Below, piece after piece: positions 11,901 to 24,177 of a stretch of 64,000 nt of DNA. Both the position numbers and the translations under genes were made by a program. The notes beneath the pieces were generated by a model. That model made no database searches and had not been told where the DNA came from. It worked only from the letters and a program-made list of their open reading frames with translations. This stretch comes from Quercus robur (taxonomy: Eukaryota > Streptophyta > Magnoliopsida > Fagales > Fagaceae). Positions within the stretch are counted from its first letter, which is position 1. Each line of letters starts with the position of its first letter. The stretch covers positions 64,184,290-64,248,289 of the forward strand of contig NC_065537.1 in assembly GCF_932294415.1 (NCBI RefSeq). The letters run 5' to 3'.

Positions 11901-12314
11901 CGACCAGAGCTTTGGCCTTATCCCCCACCTCATGCAATGGCTAAGATACTTGATTCTCCGTATTCGGTTTTGTCGCTGCCAGAGACTCCATGCAATAGTG
12001 AAGAAGAGAGCCACACGATATCTCGAGCCAATCTCCATTACTTCCTCCAACAACGCGAAGAAAGTTCTATGTTTTTTGTGATATAGTCGACCAAACTCAG
12101 CATCTGACCTCCACTCCGATTAAGCATGCTCACACAGCCAAAGGTAGTGCAGTAACGTCTCAGGTTGGTCATCACATATAGCACAGGTTTCATCCAATGG
12201 GATATGCCGAGCCTTTAAATTTTGCTTGGTTGGCAGCGAGTCCTTGGCAACTCTCCAAATAAAATGGCGAATCTTGTTCAAGGACTTGATCTTCCATATA
12301 CTCCTCCATGCCTT

Positions 12315-12846
12315 CTATGAATCATTGGGAGAGGATGAGCTTGGGTTGTGACTATTAGACTTGGTTGCTAGCATGTGATAGGCACTCCTCACTCTATAGT
12401 TACCGTCCGGGGTAAGCGGCCAAACCAGCATATGATCCTTAGCAGCTTCAGACACATGGATATGCTTGATCATCTCTGCTTCCCACGGTAAGAACCACCT
12501 TTCCAACAAACCCGGGTCCCATACTCTTGTATCAGGATAGATAAGTCCATGAACTCTACTAACTTCAGCATCTCGTCTCGGAGAAATAATCTTGCTATGT
12601 CCCGACTTAAGCAGCCATCTATGATTCCATACATCAATAGAGAACCCGTTCGCCACTCTCCATAGCCCCTCTATTAATGGCATCACGGGGTTGTAAAATG
12701 CTTCTCCAAGCAAAAGAGCATTTTAGATGGACCAGAGCATCATAAAAGATTTCCTGTAGGAAAATATTTGGCACTGAAGACCCTATAAAGCAAAGTCTCC
12801 TTATTATGAAAAAACCGCCATACCTGTTTTTTTGCAAGCAAAGCAT
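12315..12846 (-). pseudogene. LINE zf-RVT zinc-binding region
   Basis: Two overlapping frames together carry the usual text after the reverse transcriptase: RSILQPRDAINRGA, WRVANGFSIDVWNHRWL, then DTRVWDPGLLERWFLPWEA, WPLTPDGNYRVRSAYHML. The frame changes between 12634 and 12713. This matches the link and zf-RVT region of plant LINE ORF2. Confidence 0.8.
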
Positions 12847-13092
12847 TATTAAATTTCTGAATATCCCTAAAGCTCATACCTCCAACGATTTTGAAAAACA
12901 CAAGAAGTTCCAGCTAACCCAATGAATCTTCTTAGAGTCCCCTTGCCCCCACCAAAACTTACGGATCATTACCTAAATATTTTTACACAAGCTAACTGCC
13001 AATTTGAAAACACTCATGGAGTAAGTGGATATGGATTGGACCACTTCTTTGACCATAACCTCCTTACTTGCCTGTGAGAAAAGCTTCTCTTT

Positions 13093-13988
13093 CTACCCTT
13101 GCATTCTAGCCCAAATTCTTTCTTTAATCTGTGTAAAGCAAGCATTCTTTTCTCTACCAATAAAGGAAAGGAGCCTCAGATATTTCTCATAATGTTGAAT
13201 AGCTGGAACATTTTGAGAAACTTTGATTACTTCCTGCACCTGCACATCAGTATTCCTACTAAAGAATAAGGTTATTTTATCTTTATTAATAACTTGACCT
13301 GAAATTGTTTTATTACAGGCCAAAAGCTCTTGAATGTTCATACATTCCTCTAGGGTAGATCTGCAAAATAACAGACAATCATTTGCAGAAAAGAGATGAG
13401 TGAGTTTTTGACCATTCCTGTAGATAGAGTAACTCTGAATTTCTCCATGTGATGCTACACTCTTAATAATAGCATTAAGCCCTTTTGCACAAAACAGGAA
13501 CAAATATGGCAAAAGGGGGTCCCCTTATCTCAATCCCCTAATGGTTGAATCAAACCTGTCGATTCATCATTAACTAGAATAGAGTATGATACTGTGCTAA
13601 TACACTCCATAATTAGAGCCACCCAAGAATCATAAAAACCCATCCTCAGAAGAATTTTTTTAATGAAAATCTCCTCCATCCTATCATATGCTTTGCTCAT
13701 GTCCAACTTAAATGCCATAAAGCCTTTCTTTCCCGTACAATTGTTCTTCATGTTGTGCAAAGATTCAAAGGCAATAAGTATATTATCTGTTATCAATCTA
13801 TTTGCAATGAAAGCACCTTGAGTTTCTGAGATAATAGAATTTAACAAAGGCTTAAGACGATTAGCAATAACCTTACTAATTATATTATAAATCACATTAC
13901 AAAGACTAATAGGCCTAATCTCAGTTACCCTTTCAGGATTTTTAACTTTGGAAATCAATGTAATAAACGTATGATTGACAGATTTCAA
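13093..13988 (-). pseudogene. LINE reverse transcriptase domain, active site mutated
   Basis: The frame at 13988-13530 carries FITLISKVKNPERVTEIRPI, SLCNVIYNIISKVIANRLK, ETQGAFIANRLITDNILIAFE and FKLDMSKAYDRMEE, standard RT fingers and palm motifs including the first catalytic Asp (KLDMSKAYD). The next frame (13512-13093) continues with LTHLFSANDCLLFC, where active elements have FADD; the first of the two catalytic Asp is replaced (SAND). A frameshift at about 13520 separates the two halves. Enzyme activity is not expected. Confidence 0.9.
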
Positions 13989-14325
13989 GAGTGAGCTAGA
14001 ATTTAAACTTGATAAACAATTTGAGAGACATCCATACCTACATCAGTACAAAAAGTCTGACAAAACAAAGGAGGCATACCATCCGGCCCCAGTTCTTTTA
14101 GAGGTTCCATCTCATAATCAACTTCTTCCACCATGTATGGTCTAGCTAAGTCTACCTTCATCTCTTTGGTGACAACTTATTAAATCCCCTCCAAGATTCA
14201 GTCAAAATCATGTGGCTGAGAAGAAGTGAACAACTCAGCATAGAATTTATTTAGGACCTCCGAAAACACCTCCTCATCCTCCTACCACACCCCCATTCTC
14301 ATCCCTTAAACCCATTAAAAAATTC

Positions 14326-15460
14326 CTACGTTTTCTTTGTGTAGCAGTACCATGGAAGAATTTTGTATTCTGGTCTCCATTTTTTAACCATTGAATGTGT
14401 GACCTTTGCTGCCACATTTTCTTCTTCTTTATCACACAAACTGCTAAGCTCTGATTTTAATTGCTCCATCTTATCCCAACACCCAGTTCTAGGTAAAAAC
14501 TCTTTGCTTTCCATAATAATTCTTTTGTTCTCTTAATCCTTTGCACAACATTCCCAAAGTGATCTTTGCTCCAAGGTTTCAGCATTTTCTTACACTTCTT
14601 TAATTTTTTGGTTGTCACATACATCGGTGTTCCCTCCGAACTACACTCCCAAGCTTTTGAAACAACACCATTACAGGCCGACTCTATCAACCACTTTGCC
14701 TTGAATCGAAACAGTTTTCTTCTCCACCTTTGCCTTTTAACATTCAATGCAAGTGACACTAATATGGGGCGGTGATCAGAAGGGAAGCAATTCAAATGCC
14801 TTATCCACCCTATTGGAAACTTTGGTAGCCATTCATAATTTGCTACTCCTTGATCCAATCTCTCCCAAATCAATTCACCATCTCTACACCCATGCCAAGT
14901 GAAATCTAGCCCTGAGCAACCCAGATCTACAAACCCACAAGTGTTTAAAGTGTCTCAGAAAGCTTGCATGTGGTTATGAGCTTGAGGTGGTCCTCTCTGT
15001 TTATCTTGTACCTGCCACAATTCGTTAAAATCACATAAGCAACACCAAGGTAATTTCAATTTTGATCTCAACAATCGAAGCATATTCCAACCTTCACTTC
15101 TGCAGCTTGTTTCGGGCTCACTATAAAACCCCGTCAATCTCTAAGCATTTTCCGAACCTCCATGAACAATCACATCTATATGGTATTTCGAAAAACTGTC
15201 CACCCAAACATTCTCACTAGCTTTCCACAAAAGTGCCAATCCATCGCCTCTTCCATCACTTGTGACAGTAAAGCACCCATCAAAATCTAAATTATCACAT
15301 ATGTGTTGCATTTGAACCTTTGTCAACCAAGTTTCTAATAAGAACACAATCCCGAGATCTTGTGCTCGAATAATATCACCAAGCTCATCAACTACACTGC
15401 GGTTCCCAATCCCCTGGTAGTTCTATGCTGAGAGACTTATTGATATCGGTAGGCTAGACT
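14326..15460 (-). pseudogene. LINE AP-type endonuclease domain and linker
   Basis: Fragments in several frames line up with an exonuclease-endonuclease-phosphatase domain: FLLETWLTKVQMQHICDNLD and GGCTGTGC-free text GLALLWKAS at 15347-15141, LKLPWCCLCDFNELWQVQDK at 15137-14955 (W-C-DFN motif), then WERLDQGVANYEWLPKFP and CFPSDHRPILVSL at 14873-14730 (catalytic SDHRP motif). Stops and frameshifts break it into at least three pieces. Confidence 0.85.
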
Positions 15461-15692
15461 CTAGCCTTCACTGTTAGAACCTTCTCATCAACCCCTCTTC
15501 TCTTCTTTCCCCCTACTGTGTCATCGAACTCCTCATCAACTTCTTATTGAATTCTTTTTGCCAACATTGTCACCTTTGCTTCTTTAGGCAATCCACCATT
15601 GTCCACCTCACTTGTACTATATACCCAGTTGTTTGGATTGATTACTTACTACTCTAGCTCTTCCTTTTTTATTCAAAACCAACCCCATTAGT

Positions 15693-16476
15693 TCAGATAG
15701 AGGTACTGAATCTGAGCCGAGAACTTCCCTGCAAGCCTACTTCATCTTGTTGGTAATGAGAGAGTTCAGGCCCAAGCCCTGCATTCCTACCTCTCGTACC
15801 CTTAAATCTAGTAATCTTAACATCAATGTCTGCTAATTGCTCCTTAATGGTGGGGATGTGATTTTCTGTAGGCAACAATGTATCCCCCATCATAGGCAAT
15901 TCAAATCCCTGAATATCCGATAAAGCATCCTCAGAGTGTGGTTTAATAAATCTTCCCATAACTTGGTCCACTCGGTCTACTACCCCATCTCCATCATTGA
16001 TTTCTTCCTGTCATCTTTCTCCGGCAACAATAGGCTGGGCATTTATGGGTACCTCCAAACCTATTTCAGTCTCCTAAGTGGCTTCCCCATTGGTCCGAAC
16101 ATCATCGTCACCTATGTTGCACCTCATCCCCATTATCGTCCTCATCGAAGCCAGGGACCTGTATCACCATTTTTCAAGATAGATTCGGCACGAAAGCCCG
16201 CAACCATGGGCCAAACTGCTTATCACCTTCTTTAAGAGTCCTACTTTTCAACCAAGTAGGACACTCCCTATCAAAGTATATATTGGGTAGCCTTTCATAC
16301 TTGAAACTAATCCACCATTCGTGTCCATTGCACAACGTTATTTTCCTTCCTCTACACATCGGCTTAGAGATATCAATCTCCACCCTTCCATCTTTGACCC
16401 ACTCTCGTCTATGACACCCCACCGAGACAATATCCTTCGCCACACTCAAGCTTAGGCCAAAGGGTAAATCATGCAC
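15693..16476 (-). pseudogene. LINE ORF1 fragment (DUF4283/zinc-knuckle type)
   Basis: The piece at 16476-16174 reads MHDLPFGLSLSVAKDI, CRGRKITLCNGHEWWISFKY, ERLPNIYFDRECPTWLKSR, FGPWLRA, the standard RNA-binding/zinc-knuckle part of plant LINE ORF1. The knuckle has lost some of its cysteines. A second piece at 15971-15693 is the hydrophilic linker. Frameshifts separate the two. Confidence 0.8.
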
Positions 16477-16490
16477 TTGTACTCAAAGGT

Positions 16491-17084
16491 TGCCACATAC
16501 AATTTGAAAAATAGTGTAAATAATTTTTTACATTTTCAATTGGTATGATTTTTCTGCCAATGTTGATAGGAAAACTAACAACAGCTCTTTAATCTGATTT
16601 CCATATATATGTATTTACACTTTCTAGGGTAGCTAGCTAACCTATTGACACTCCTCTATTAATATCTACCAAACCTAATTGATGGACAAAGAGAATTACT
16701 AATGTTAAATTACTGATTCTCCAAAAAGTTTAAATTATTAGAATATGATAAATTTAATTATTTAATCATATAATTCTAATATCTCTTTTATGTGTGGGCT
16801 AATTACCCCAAAAGCTTAAACAACCAAGTCTATACAATCTGAAAGATATAGAAATAAGAACAATCATATTGCACACATAAATACTTAAAATTTGCTAGCA
16901 ACTGAAATCACAATGAAAGAGAATAAAACCACAAAGACATAAGGCAGATTCAAGAGTAAAAGCGTGAAAAATTGCAAAGATAATTAAAATTACATTTTCA
17001 TAATCCATGTGCCTCTCATAAAATCCTTTTTAGCATCAATTTTATTGTTGTCAAAAGCATTACCAATCTTCTTAATGTGGCATC
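16491..17084. other. AT-rich spacer
   Basis: No gene or clear repeat seen. It separates the 5' end of the LINE from the small secreted-protein pseudogene, and may include the 3' untranslated region of that gene. Confidence 0.45.
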
Positions 17085-17527
17085 TCAGTTCTTTTTGAAA
17101 TTCTCTTCAAACCATTCCAATAAACACCTTCCCAGATTAGTCATTTGATGACGCTTAACAAATTTTTTTAGGCATAATTCTTCGGCCTTTATAACTTCCA
17201 GAAACATTGGATAATCTTGATGCCCAACTTTCTTGCAAAATTTAAAAGCCTTATAAACACAATGTCCAAGGTCAAGTTCGGGCATGTTGATAGTTTACTT
17301 CTAAAACTTAAAGCTCTCTTACATTTTTTAACCCTTTCTTCAAGGCAAGTAGAATAGCTTCCATCCACATTGTCAAGTTTGTAAGGCCCATAAAGCGTGA
17401 TTGGAATGGAAGAGTGACTCAAAGATATAGAGATTGGATCATTACCTTGCACTTCAATTAGAATAAGATTAAGAATAGCTAAATCTAATATCACCAGCAT
17501 AAGTTTAGTCATGAAATTCTTAGCCAT
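17085..17527 (-). pseudogene. Small cysteine-containing secreted protein, frameshifted
   Basis: I do not recognise the family. The upstream frame (17527-17189) starts with a hydrophobic leader (MTKLMLVILDLAILNLILI) typical of a signal peptide, then a mature part with CLEERVKKCKRA. At about 17285 the sensible text jumps to the next frame: ELDLGHCVYKAFKFCKKVGH and AEELCLKKFVKRH. The C-x7-C-K and C-x6-C-K spacings look like an internal repeat in one protein, which suggests a one-base shift rather than two genes. Total would be about 145 aa. An alternative is two unrelated chance frames; a sequencing error would also explain it. Confidence 0.4.
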
Positions 17528-17649
17528 TGGGTTTCTTCAATTAGGACAGAAACCTTTGTGCCTTGTACACAATTCAATGACTAAAAATATTTGAAATAAT
17601 GAACTTAATCTATAAATTAACTGAATCTTAAAATATTTTTGTTCAAATA

Positions 17650-17794
17650 AGTATTATTTAAGAACTAGGAATTTTAGACTTCAGGGGATTTTTACATTGG
17701 TTGGATTCTAGTTTAAATATTGTGTTTTAGTTAGGTCATTAGGATTCATAATATTTTTAATATGTTTTTTATTTTACTTTTTATAAAAATTAAT

Positions 17795-17828
<34 letters not shown>

Positions 17829-18430
17829 TAAGACTATAATTACTCTCAAATGATCACGTAAGGAGCTATGATCCAATAGTTACTATATATTTAATCAAGG
17901 CACTCATTTGAGAGGTTTTAAAGAATATATCGGTTCAAAAAAAATTATAAACAAGTTATATTATTGTATATAAAATTCAAATAGTCTTACTACTTGTAAA
18001 TAAAAAGGCAACATATATAACTATACTTATATGCAGGATGATTAGAAAAACCAACCAAATTTGATTGGCGTTGTTTTAAAAATAATTGTCTAAAATAGCA
18101 TTGTTTAAGAATTTTATTTTCACCATATTGAGGTTTTTTTAGGTCATTTAAAAATTTTGGTTAGCTTATTGTTTAAGTATTGCCTTTTGGTTAGGTCAAA
18201 AGGTTCCATAATAGCTTTTATGTTAAACTAAAAATAATTTCACAAAACTTAAATATACTCATAAGACTACTTTCAAATGAACATGTGGGAAGACATGCTT
18301 CAATAGTCACGATATATTTGAGCAAAACACTCATTAAAAGGTTTTAAAAGAGCTTATTAGTTCAAAGATCATAATAAACAAGTCATATTTGTGTATATGG
18401 AATTCCAAATTTTAAACTATTCATTAGTTA
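17650..18430. repeat. Diverged tandem duplication, spacing about 450-480 bp
   Basis: Motifs recur in the same order in 17650-17990 and 18110-18430: 'gttaggtca..ttcataat', 'agac(t)a..actctcaaatga', 'caatagt.ac.atatattt', 'cactcat..gaggttttaaa', and 'ataaacaagt.atatt.tgtata'. No coding content. This may be two copies of an old non-coding element or of an intergenic segment. Confidence 0.6.
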
Positions 18431-18604
18431 GAAGACAACGTATATGATTATTTAAATATGCTAAAATTATTATTCAAAGACATTTGCTTTGGAGAAGTAA
18501 TCATATTGGAAAAGAAATGGCTTTTTACAAATTATGATGTGACATTTAATTTGAAACTAGTAGAACATACAGAAATGATTTTGTTAAGATATATCATATA
18601 TGAC

Positions 18605-18730
18605 TTCAAATAGTAACTCTTTATCATTAGACTAAGACATCAATCAATTTTTGGTATAGGCGAGAGTTTGAATCTCAAATCTCTTATTTAACCATCAGAA
18701 ATTTTACCAGTTGAACTAACAATTAATTGA
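18605..18730 (-). mobile_element. SINE copy, minus strand, same family as 3.87 kb
   Basis: Minus-strand reading gives TTAGTTCAACTGGTAAAAT (box A), AAGAGATTTGAGATTCAAAC (box B region), GCCTATACCAAAAATTGATT and TGTCTTAGTCTAATGATAAA. These match the SINE at 3872-4030 through its non-tRNA body. The 3' tail is lost. Confidence 0.8.
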
Positions 18731-19179
18731 ATAAATACTTAAGGAGAAAAACTATATTGTATTAACATTACCCTAAACAAAGTTTTTATTTTACCCATGA
18801 GTTATTTAAAATTTATGAATTTTGATGGATAAAGATTATAAATTATCAATTTTCTTTTCTCAAAAGAATGTCCTTTGATTACCTTTGATTACCAATGTGA
18901 GATTTGTAAACAACTTATAATGTAATTTTTTAATAAAAGTTTATTAGATAATTACTTGGCAGCCTTAAGCAATAATCATCAAACTATAAATCATTTGAAA
19001 TATCTATATAAACAATAAACTTTTGCGATTAACATTCTAAGTTAAGATTTATTCAAAAGTTCTACCAATCATTCAAAATTTCTCCTAAAATTAACAAATA
19101 ATCCAGCTAATTGATGTGAATTTAAATTAGTGGGAGCCTAAAAGAAGTACAACAAAATTCAAGCAACAGAAAAGTAAAC

Positions 19180-19510
19180 TCTCCACAATTTCAATGATAC
19201 ATGCTCGCACCCATACACACAAAGAATGAGCAAATGTACATCCATTCATACATATATAAACACACCAAATTTCATATGCAAATTCAGATTGCTTAACCAA
19301 ATGGTCCCTATTTCATTTTCTTTCCTTCATGATCTCCACAATTTCAGTTACCAGTGCCACCATTTGAAATTTGCCGATGACACATGCTCACAGCCTTACA
19401 GAAGCAAATGTACAATTCATACGTACATTCGTAAATACATCTATATTCACACAAAACTTCATATGCACATTGATGCTCCATTGGATGATCCCTATTTATT
19501 TACTTTGGCC
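19180..19510. repeat. Diverged tandem duplication near the mtACP 3' end
   Basis: Blocks starting at about 19180 and 19334 both run CTCCACAATTTCA, then ACATGCTC(G/A)CA, GCAAATGTACA, ATTCATAC, CTTCATATGCA/TTTCATATGCA and TGG(T/A)(C/T)..CCCTATTT. Spacing is about 155-185 bp. It lies downstream of the mtACP stop on that gene's strand. Confidence 0.6.
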
Positions 19511-19943
19511 CCAAGCCATAAAAATAAAAAAATCACAAAATAGTAAAATACACCAAAATGTCAAAGTTCCTACACTACAGTCATAACATCTCAAATGCCA
19601 CAAGGAGAACAGTGGGGCTACCACCAGTTCTCCTCGGATCCTTCATTCACCAAAGTGTCTGTTCTGTGACACAAACATTTTAAACACATTAATTGCACTG
19701 GACATAGCCATTCAGATATTTGTCGACAATAAAAAATAAACTGTTAATGTTTTAAAGTAGAAGCATCACAAAGCCATGTTCTGAAAAGGCCACTCTTTTT
19801 CAAACAGATTCAAATTATTTTCCACCAAAATTTGGGGATCACTTCTACTAATACCCAACTGAGTAAACAAAACAAAGGCTGATCAGATTACCGTTCAACA
19901 TGTAATTCAATGAGAAAAAAGAGAAAAGACTGCCAATGTTAAG

Positions 19944-20413
19944 TTAACCAGCCATGGGATGGTTATAGATGTATTCAATCGCAAGATTACAGGAATCAAT
20001 CTTATCGGCTTCTTTGTCTGGAATCTCCAGCTTGAACTCCTCTTCAAGAGCCATCACAATCTCCACATTGTCCAAGCTATCCAAGCCCAAATCCTTCTGG
20101 AAATGTACATCAGGAGTCACCTGCAGATGCAGGATAAACTGTAACCCCCCAATAATGCATTTGCTAAGATACGGTGACTGTAATTAGGAGACATGACAAT
20201 GCTGTTCTCAGAAAGAACATAACTGTTGCAGATCAAGCAAACAAGATGCTAAACAGGGGATGAAAAATATTGCACAGAGAGAGTTAAGGAAGAAAAGGTA
20301 GCCAATAGCCTTCTGGTTCAGTATACATTGTTTAATCTCCTTTATAAGGATAACCAAGATTTGAATCCCCCTCCCCCATTTTTTCTAACTAATGTGCAAT
20401 TATTAAAATTTTA

Positions 20414-20461
<48 letters not shown>

Positions 20462-22747
20462 GAAAGAAAGGAATCAAAATCAAGAAACAAAATAATAACA
20501 ATTTTAGATGGATAGATTGGCAAATCATTTTATGTGATACAATCTTATTAAAAAAAAATGCCTGACAAAATCAGCTAGGCATCTTCTGACAGCCCCTGGA
20601 TGGAACCAATCAGTGCCTTAGATTTTTTTTAGATAAGAAGAAGCTTTTGTTTTAAGCCATGCAAAATTAAGTGAAACAAAATCCAGTAGAAAAAAAGGAA
20701 AACATGAAATAAAAAAAAATAAAAATAAAAAGGGAGGGGGGGGGGGGGGTTTGGAGGTAGCTAAGGTGTGGGACAGGACAATGCTGGCTAAAATATCCTC
20801 TAAATTTAATCCCACTTAGCTGTAGCTTCAACGGTGATGCATCATGCTTTCTGGGACAGAATACAATGAAGTCTATGCTTAAAGCAACACGACCTTCAAG
20901 TTCAAAACCATGTTAGTGTCAAAATCTGGCTTCACAAGATTTAATATAAAATTTTTCACAATTGATGATGTAGGCAAGCCAAAATATTGTGGCTTACTTT
21001 ACAAATTATATGGGCATAGAAGGCAGTACAAAGGATCAGGTGCTGAAGAATTGACAATTATTCTACCAAGCAGTTTTATTTAGTTATTTCGCTCCCTCTC
21101 TTATTGTTTTAAACTTTGTAAAGGAAAGAATTTCTAAGAGAATAAGATTAAAAAAATAAAAAATAAAAACAGAACAACCCATAACCAATATACAACTAAT
21201 ATTTGGGAAATACATGTATTTTTCTAGGAAATAACAATAGCTCTGACTCTAAGAAGTGTGTCAACAATGATTAGATGAAAAACATCTTGCATAATGAGAT
21301 GAGATAAGGCTTTAATTATGAAATAAAGCAACCCAAAAAAAGAGGGGGAAGAAAGGCCATCTGTAAAGAGTTCTTGTCAAATTAATTGAGGGGGCAAAGT
21401 AGCAGTAGGCTTAATGAGAGCCATGAAGCCAGGAAGAATGAAGTGCTGTTTGGGATTCTTTCAATTAACAATGGAATGCCCTTCCATATGCAGTGGTAAA
21501 GACACTTAAAAATAAATAAATAAATAAAATAAGATGAGCAAAACAGGAGACAAAACTTGGCATAGCATGCCAAAAGAAAGAAAGAGAGGAGAAAAAAGAG
21601 CAACCCCTGCATCCAACATTCATGCAATACAATGCAAGGGGCAATGAGACCAAACCACCCAAATGCTAGCATGTGATGCACCCAACTACGATCTCAACCT
21701 GGCCACTCGTGGCTTCATGCCGTTCAAGATTTATGCTCATTTGTCTTTCCAGATGCCTTGAAAGGCTAGAATGATCTAGATCCTCCAAAATTTAAAAGAT
21801 GCAAAGAGTAAGGGTGAGATGATTTTCATCGTTTTGTTACTCTTAAGGTGGGGGATGGCTCCTTCATTAAATTTGGGCATGATTGTTGGTGTGAGGAACT
21901 TCCTCTGAAAAATAGTCTCCTAGAATTGCACAGTATTGCTCGCAACAAGGATGCTTCAGTGGTTGACCTTTTATCTTTTTCAGAGTATAGTTACATTTGG
22001 AACATCAGTTTCTTGACTGGTTCAAGATTAACAGTTACAGCCAGTTTCCACTTTTATGGACCTGATATATTCCAGCTCTTTTGAAATGGAATAGGGTGGC
22101 TAAATTATTATAGGGAATTACAACCCACTAATCCACTATCTTTTCCATGGAAGCAATTGTGGACATCAAAAGTTCCTACCAAGGTTAGTTTCTTCATTTG
22201 GACTGCGTCATTGGGGGAAAATTTTATTGTTGATAATTTGAGGAGGCAGCAAGTGGTTGTGGTAGATTGATGCTGTATGCGTAAGTGGAATGGGGAGGCT
22301 ATTGATCACTTACTCCTACACTGCCCTATAGCTCGGGAGTTATGGAATATAGTGTGTTCACTATTTGAGGTACATTGGGTCATGCTGCATGGTGTTGTGG
22401 AGGTGGAGCTCCTAGCTAGCTGGCCCAATAATTTCACCAGACACAAAAGTTCAGTGATTTGGAGTATGATCCATCATTGCCTCATATGGGGTATTTGGAG
22501 GGAAAGGAATGCTACCTTCGAAGGGAATGGAAGATCGATTAACGATTTGAAGCTTTCTTTTTTTCAGACTCAGTTTGAGTGGGCAAATGCTTTGGGAGTT
22601 TCTACTTTTGATTCTTAACATGATTTTTGTAGTTTCATTGCTAGTTAATTTAGATTTTCTACTGATTCTTTAGCACACTACCTGTGTGCCTTTTTTTTTT
22701 CCTTTCATTTTATCTCTTCTTATATAACTCAATGAAGTTTTTTACTT

Positions 22748-22796
<49 letters not shown>

Positions 22797-24061
22797 TGCA
22801 AAGAGAACAGTGGCATATACCAATGAATTTTATATCTTCCCATAAAATCTCAATCAATTGCCCCAAAAATAACAAGAAATCAGAAAGTCGTACAGTAGTA
22901 TATTTTTTGCTTACGCATTTGACAGTGCCATACAGGATACAAACCTTATGCAGACTCCAAAAAGAAAAAATGTAAACTCTCTCCGAAATTGGGCATTTTA
23001 GAATGCAAAACCATATGAAGCAACTCCTCCAAAATGAAACCTTTAACTTTACTAAAATGTTGGTCTGGTCAAATACTGACCTAGCATTTCTACATTGTAT
23101 GGGATGTTAAAACAGTTATGACACATCATTCCAAACAATAAAACACGAACCATTATACAAATATCATCAGTTAAGCAAAATTTACTTCTACATTTGTTTA
23201 GAAAAATACATCGACATTAAAACCTGAACCAAACACTTTTCCTTTTTTTTTTTTTTCCTCTTTTTTATTCGTTCCGTTTATAATTAGCCACACAACACGA
23301 ATTGGTTAGTTCAAACGAAAGAACAAAGGACACTCCCACTGGCTCTAAAAAACTTGGTCTCATATCAACCACATCTAGAAACTGATTTCGGCAAAGAAAA
23401 CACAAGCTGAACAATCACCCAAAAATAAAAAGATCCTTTTTTTTTAACATTTGTAAGCAGATCTTAGATAGATCAATATCCTCAAAGCAATTACAAACAT
23501 ATAACAGCCATCAAGCAATGCTACTTATGTTTGGTTACTAGGAAAATAAATAAAAATTTGTGTCTAAATTGTTGATCTAATATCCGTAAATCCAGCTCAG
23601 CTAAACCATAACAGTACTATTAGATTCAGTCAACAGCCATTTTCACTTCCTCACATTTTCTCAGCAACCAAACAGACACTTTCAGCAAAGGAATTAAGCT
23701 AACCGATACATGTTTTTCAGCTTGTTATACCAAAAAAAAAAAAAAAAGGTTTATTGATTTGAGGAGCAAAATCAGACACGTAAAAAAATTGCTTGGTCGC
23801 GAACCAAACAGGAATTTTCTCGAGAAAATGGAAAAGGGAAAATGAGGGGCTGACCTGAGAGGGATCGACTTTGGGGAAGCTCTTGATGACGGAGAGGACT
23901 CTTTCGATGACCTCGTCTTTGGAGAGATGATCGTCACCGTGCGATGAGAGGAACCGGAGGGAAGCACCGTACGAACCCCATGGCTGCGATTTCCGTCCGG
24001 TTAGGGTTAGGGTTTTGACTGGGACTCGTAGGTGGCGAAGTATGGCTGCTCTCAGTGCCAT
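19944..24061 (-). CDS. mtACP: Mitochondrial acyl carrier protein, two exons
   Basis: Carries growing acyl chains on a phosphopantetheine arm in the mitochondrial type II fatty acid pathway, whose main product is the octanoyl precursor of lipoate; ACP is also linked to respiratory complex I. Exon 1 is 24061-23855 (69 codons: MALRAAILRHLRVPVKTL presequence, then HLSKDEVIERVLSVIKSF, PKVDPSQ). Exon 2 is 20120-19944 (VTPDVHFQKDLGLDSLD.. to YNHPMAG and TAA). The donor CTCAG|GTCAGC and acceptor CTGCAG|GTG join in frame 0, giving 127 aa, a normal length. The prosthetic-group serine is S84 in GLDSL, followed by VEIVMALEEEFKLEIPD. The first about 38 residues, rich in Arg and Ser, are a mitochondrial targeting peptide. 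The start is the only ATG with family match. The 3.7-kb intron holds a LINE insertion. The gene looks intact. Confidence 0.96.
20419..20460. repeat. Poly-A tract of about 42 bp in mtACP intron
   Basis: An uninterrupted A run inside the intron. A G-rich run (about 20731-20749) follows at 300 bp. It could be the tail of an otherwise unrecognisable retroelement; none is identified upstream. Confidence 0.9.
21809..22790 (+). mobile_element. 5'-truncated LINE inserted in the mtACP intron
   Basis: About 980 bp ending in a long poly-A tail (about 22752-22790) and bracketed by perfect 15-bp direct repeats AAAAGATGCAAAGAG at 21794-21808 and 22791-22805. The coding text is the end of LINE ORF2: VGDGSFIKFGHDCWCEELPL (21848 on) and then the zf-RVT domain KWNGEAIDHLLLHCPIARE, LWNIVCSLF, IWGIWRERNATFEG (22277-22618). 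Frames are broken between them. It is on the strand opposite to mtACP, so its poly-A reads as poly-T in the ACP transcript and is unlikely to end it early. Confidence 0.95.
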
Positions 24062-24177
24062 CTCTCTATTTCTCTCTCTCGGTAGCAGTGAACTCACACA
24101 CTCGAATGAGAACTCTCAACCAGTGGTTAAAAAAGAGTAACTTAGGAGCACGTGATACGCACGTGACACCTTTGTTT

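Larger units (their letters stand above)
11326..16490 (-). mobile_element. L1-type LINE retrotransposon, decayed, 5'-truncated
   Basis: Reading on the minus strand gives the plant LINE order: ORF1 fragment, AP-type endonuclease, reverse transcriptase, zinc-binding zf-RVT domain, RNase H, poly-A tail (poly-T at 11326-11348). About 5.2 kb remain. The first recognisable residues (VHDLPFG) lie inside the ORF1 domain, so the 5' end is missing. Many stops and frameshifts split both ORFs, and the reverse transcriptase active site is altered, so it is dead. A clear target duplication was not found. Confidence 0.93.
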
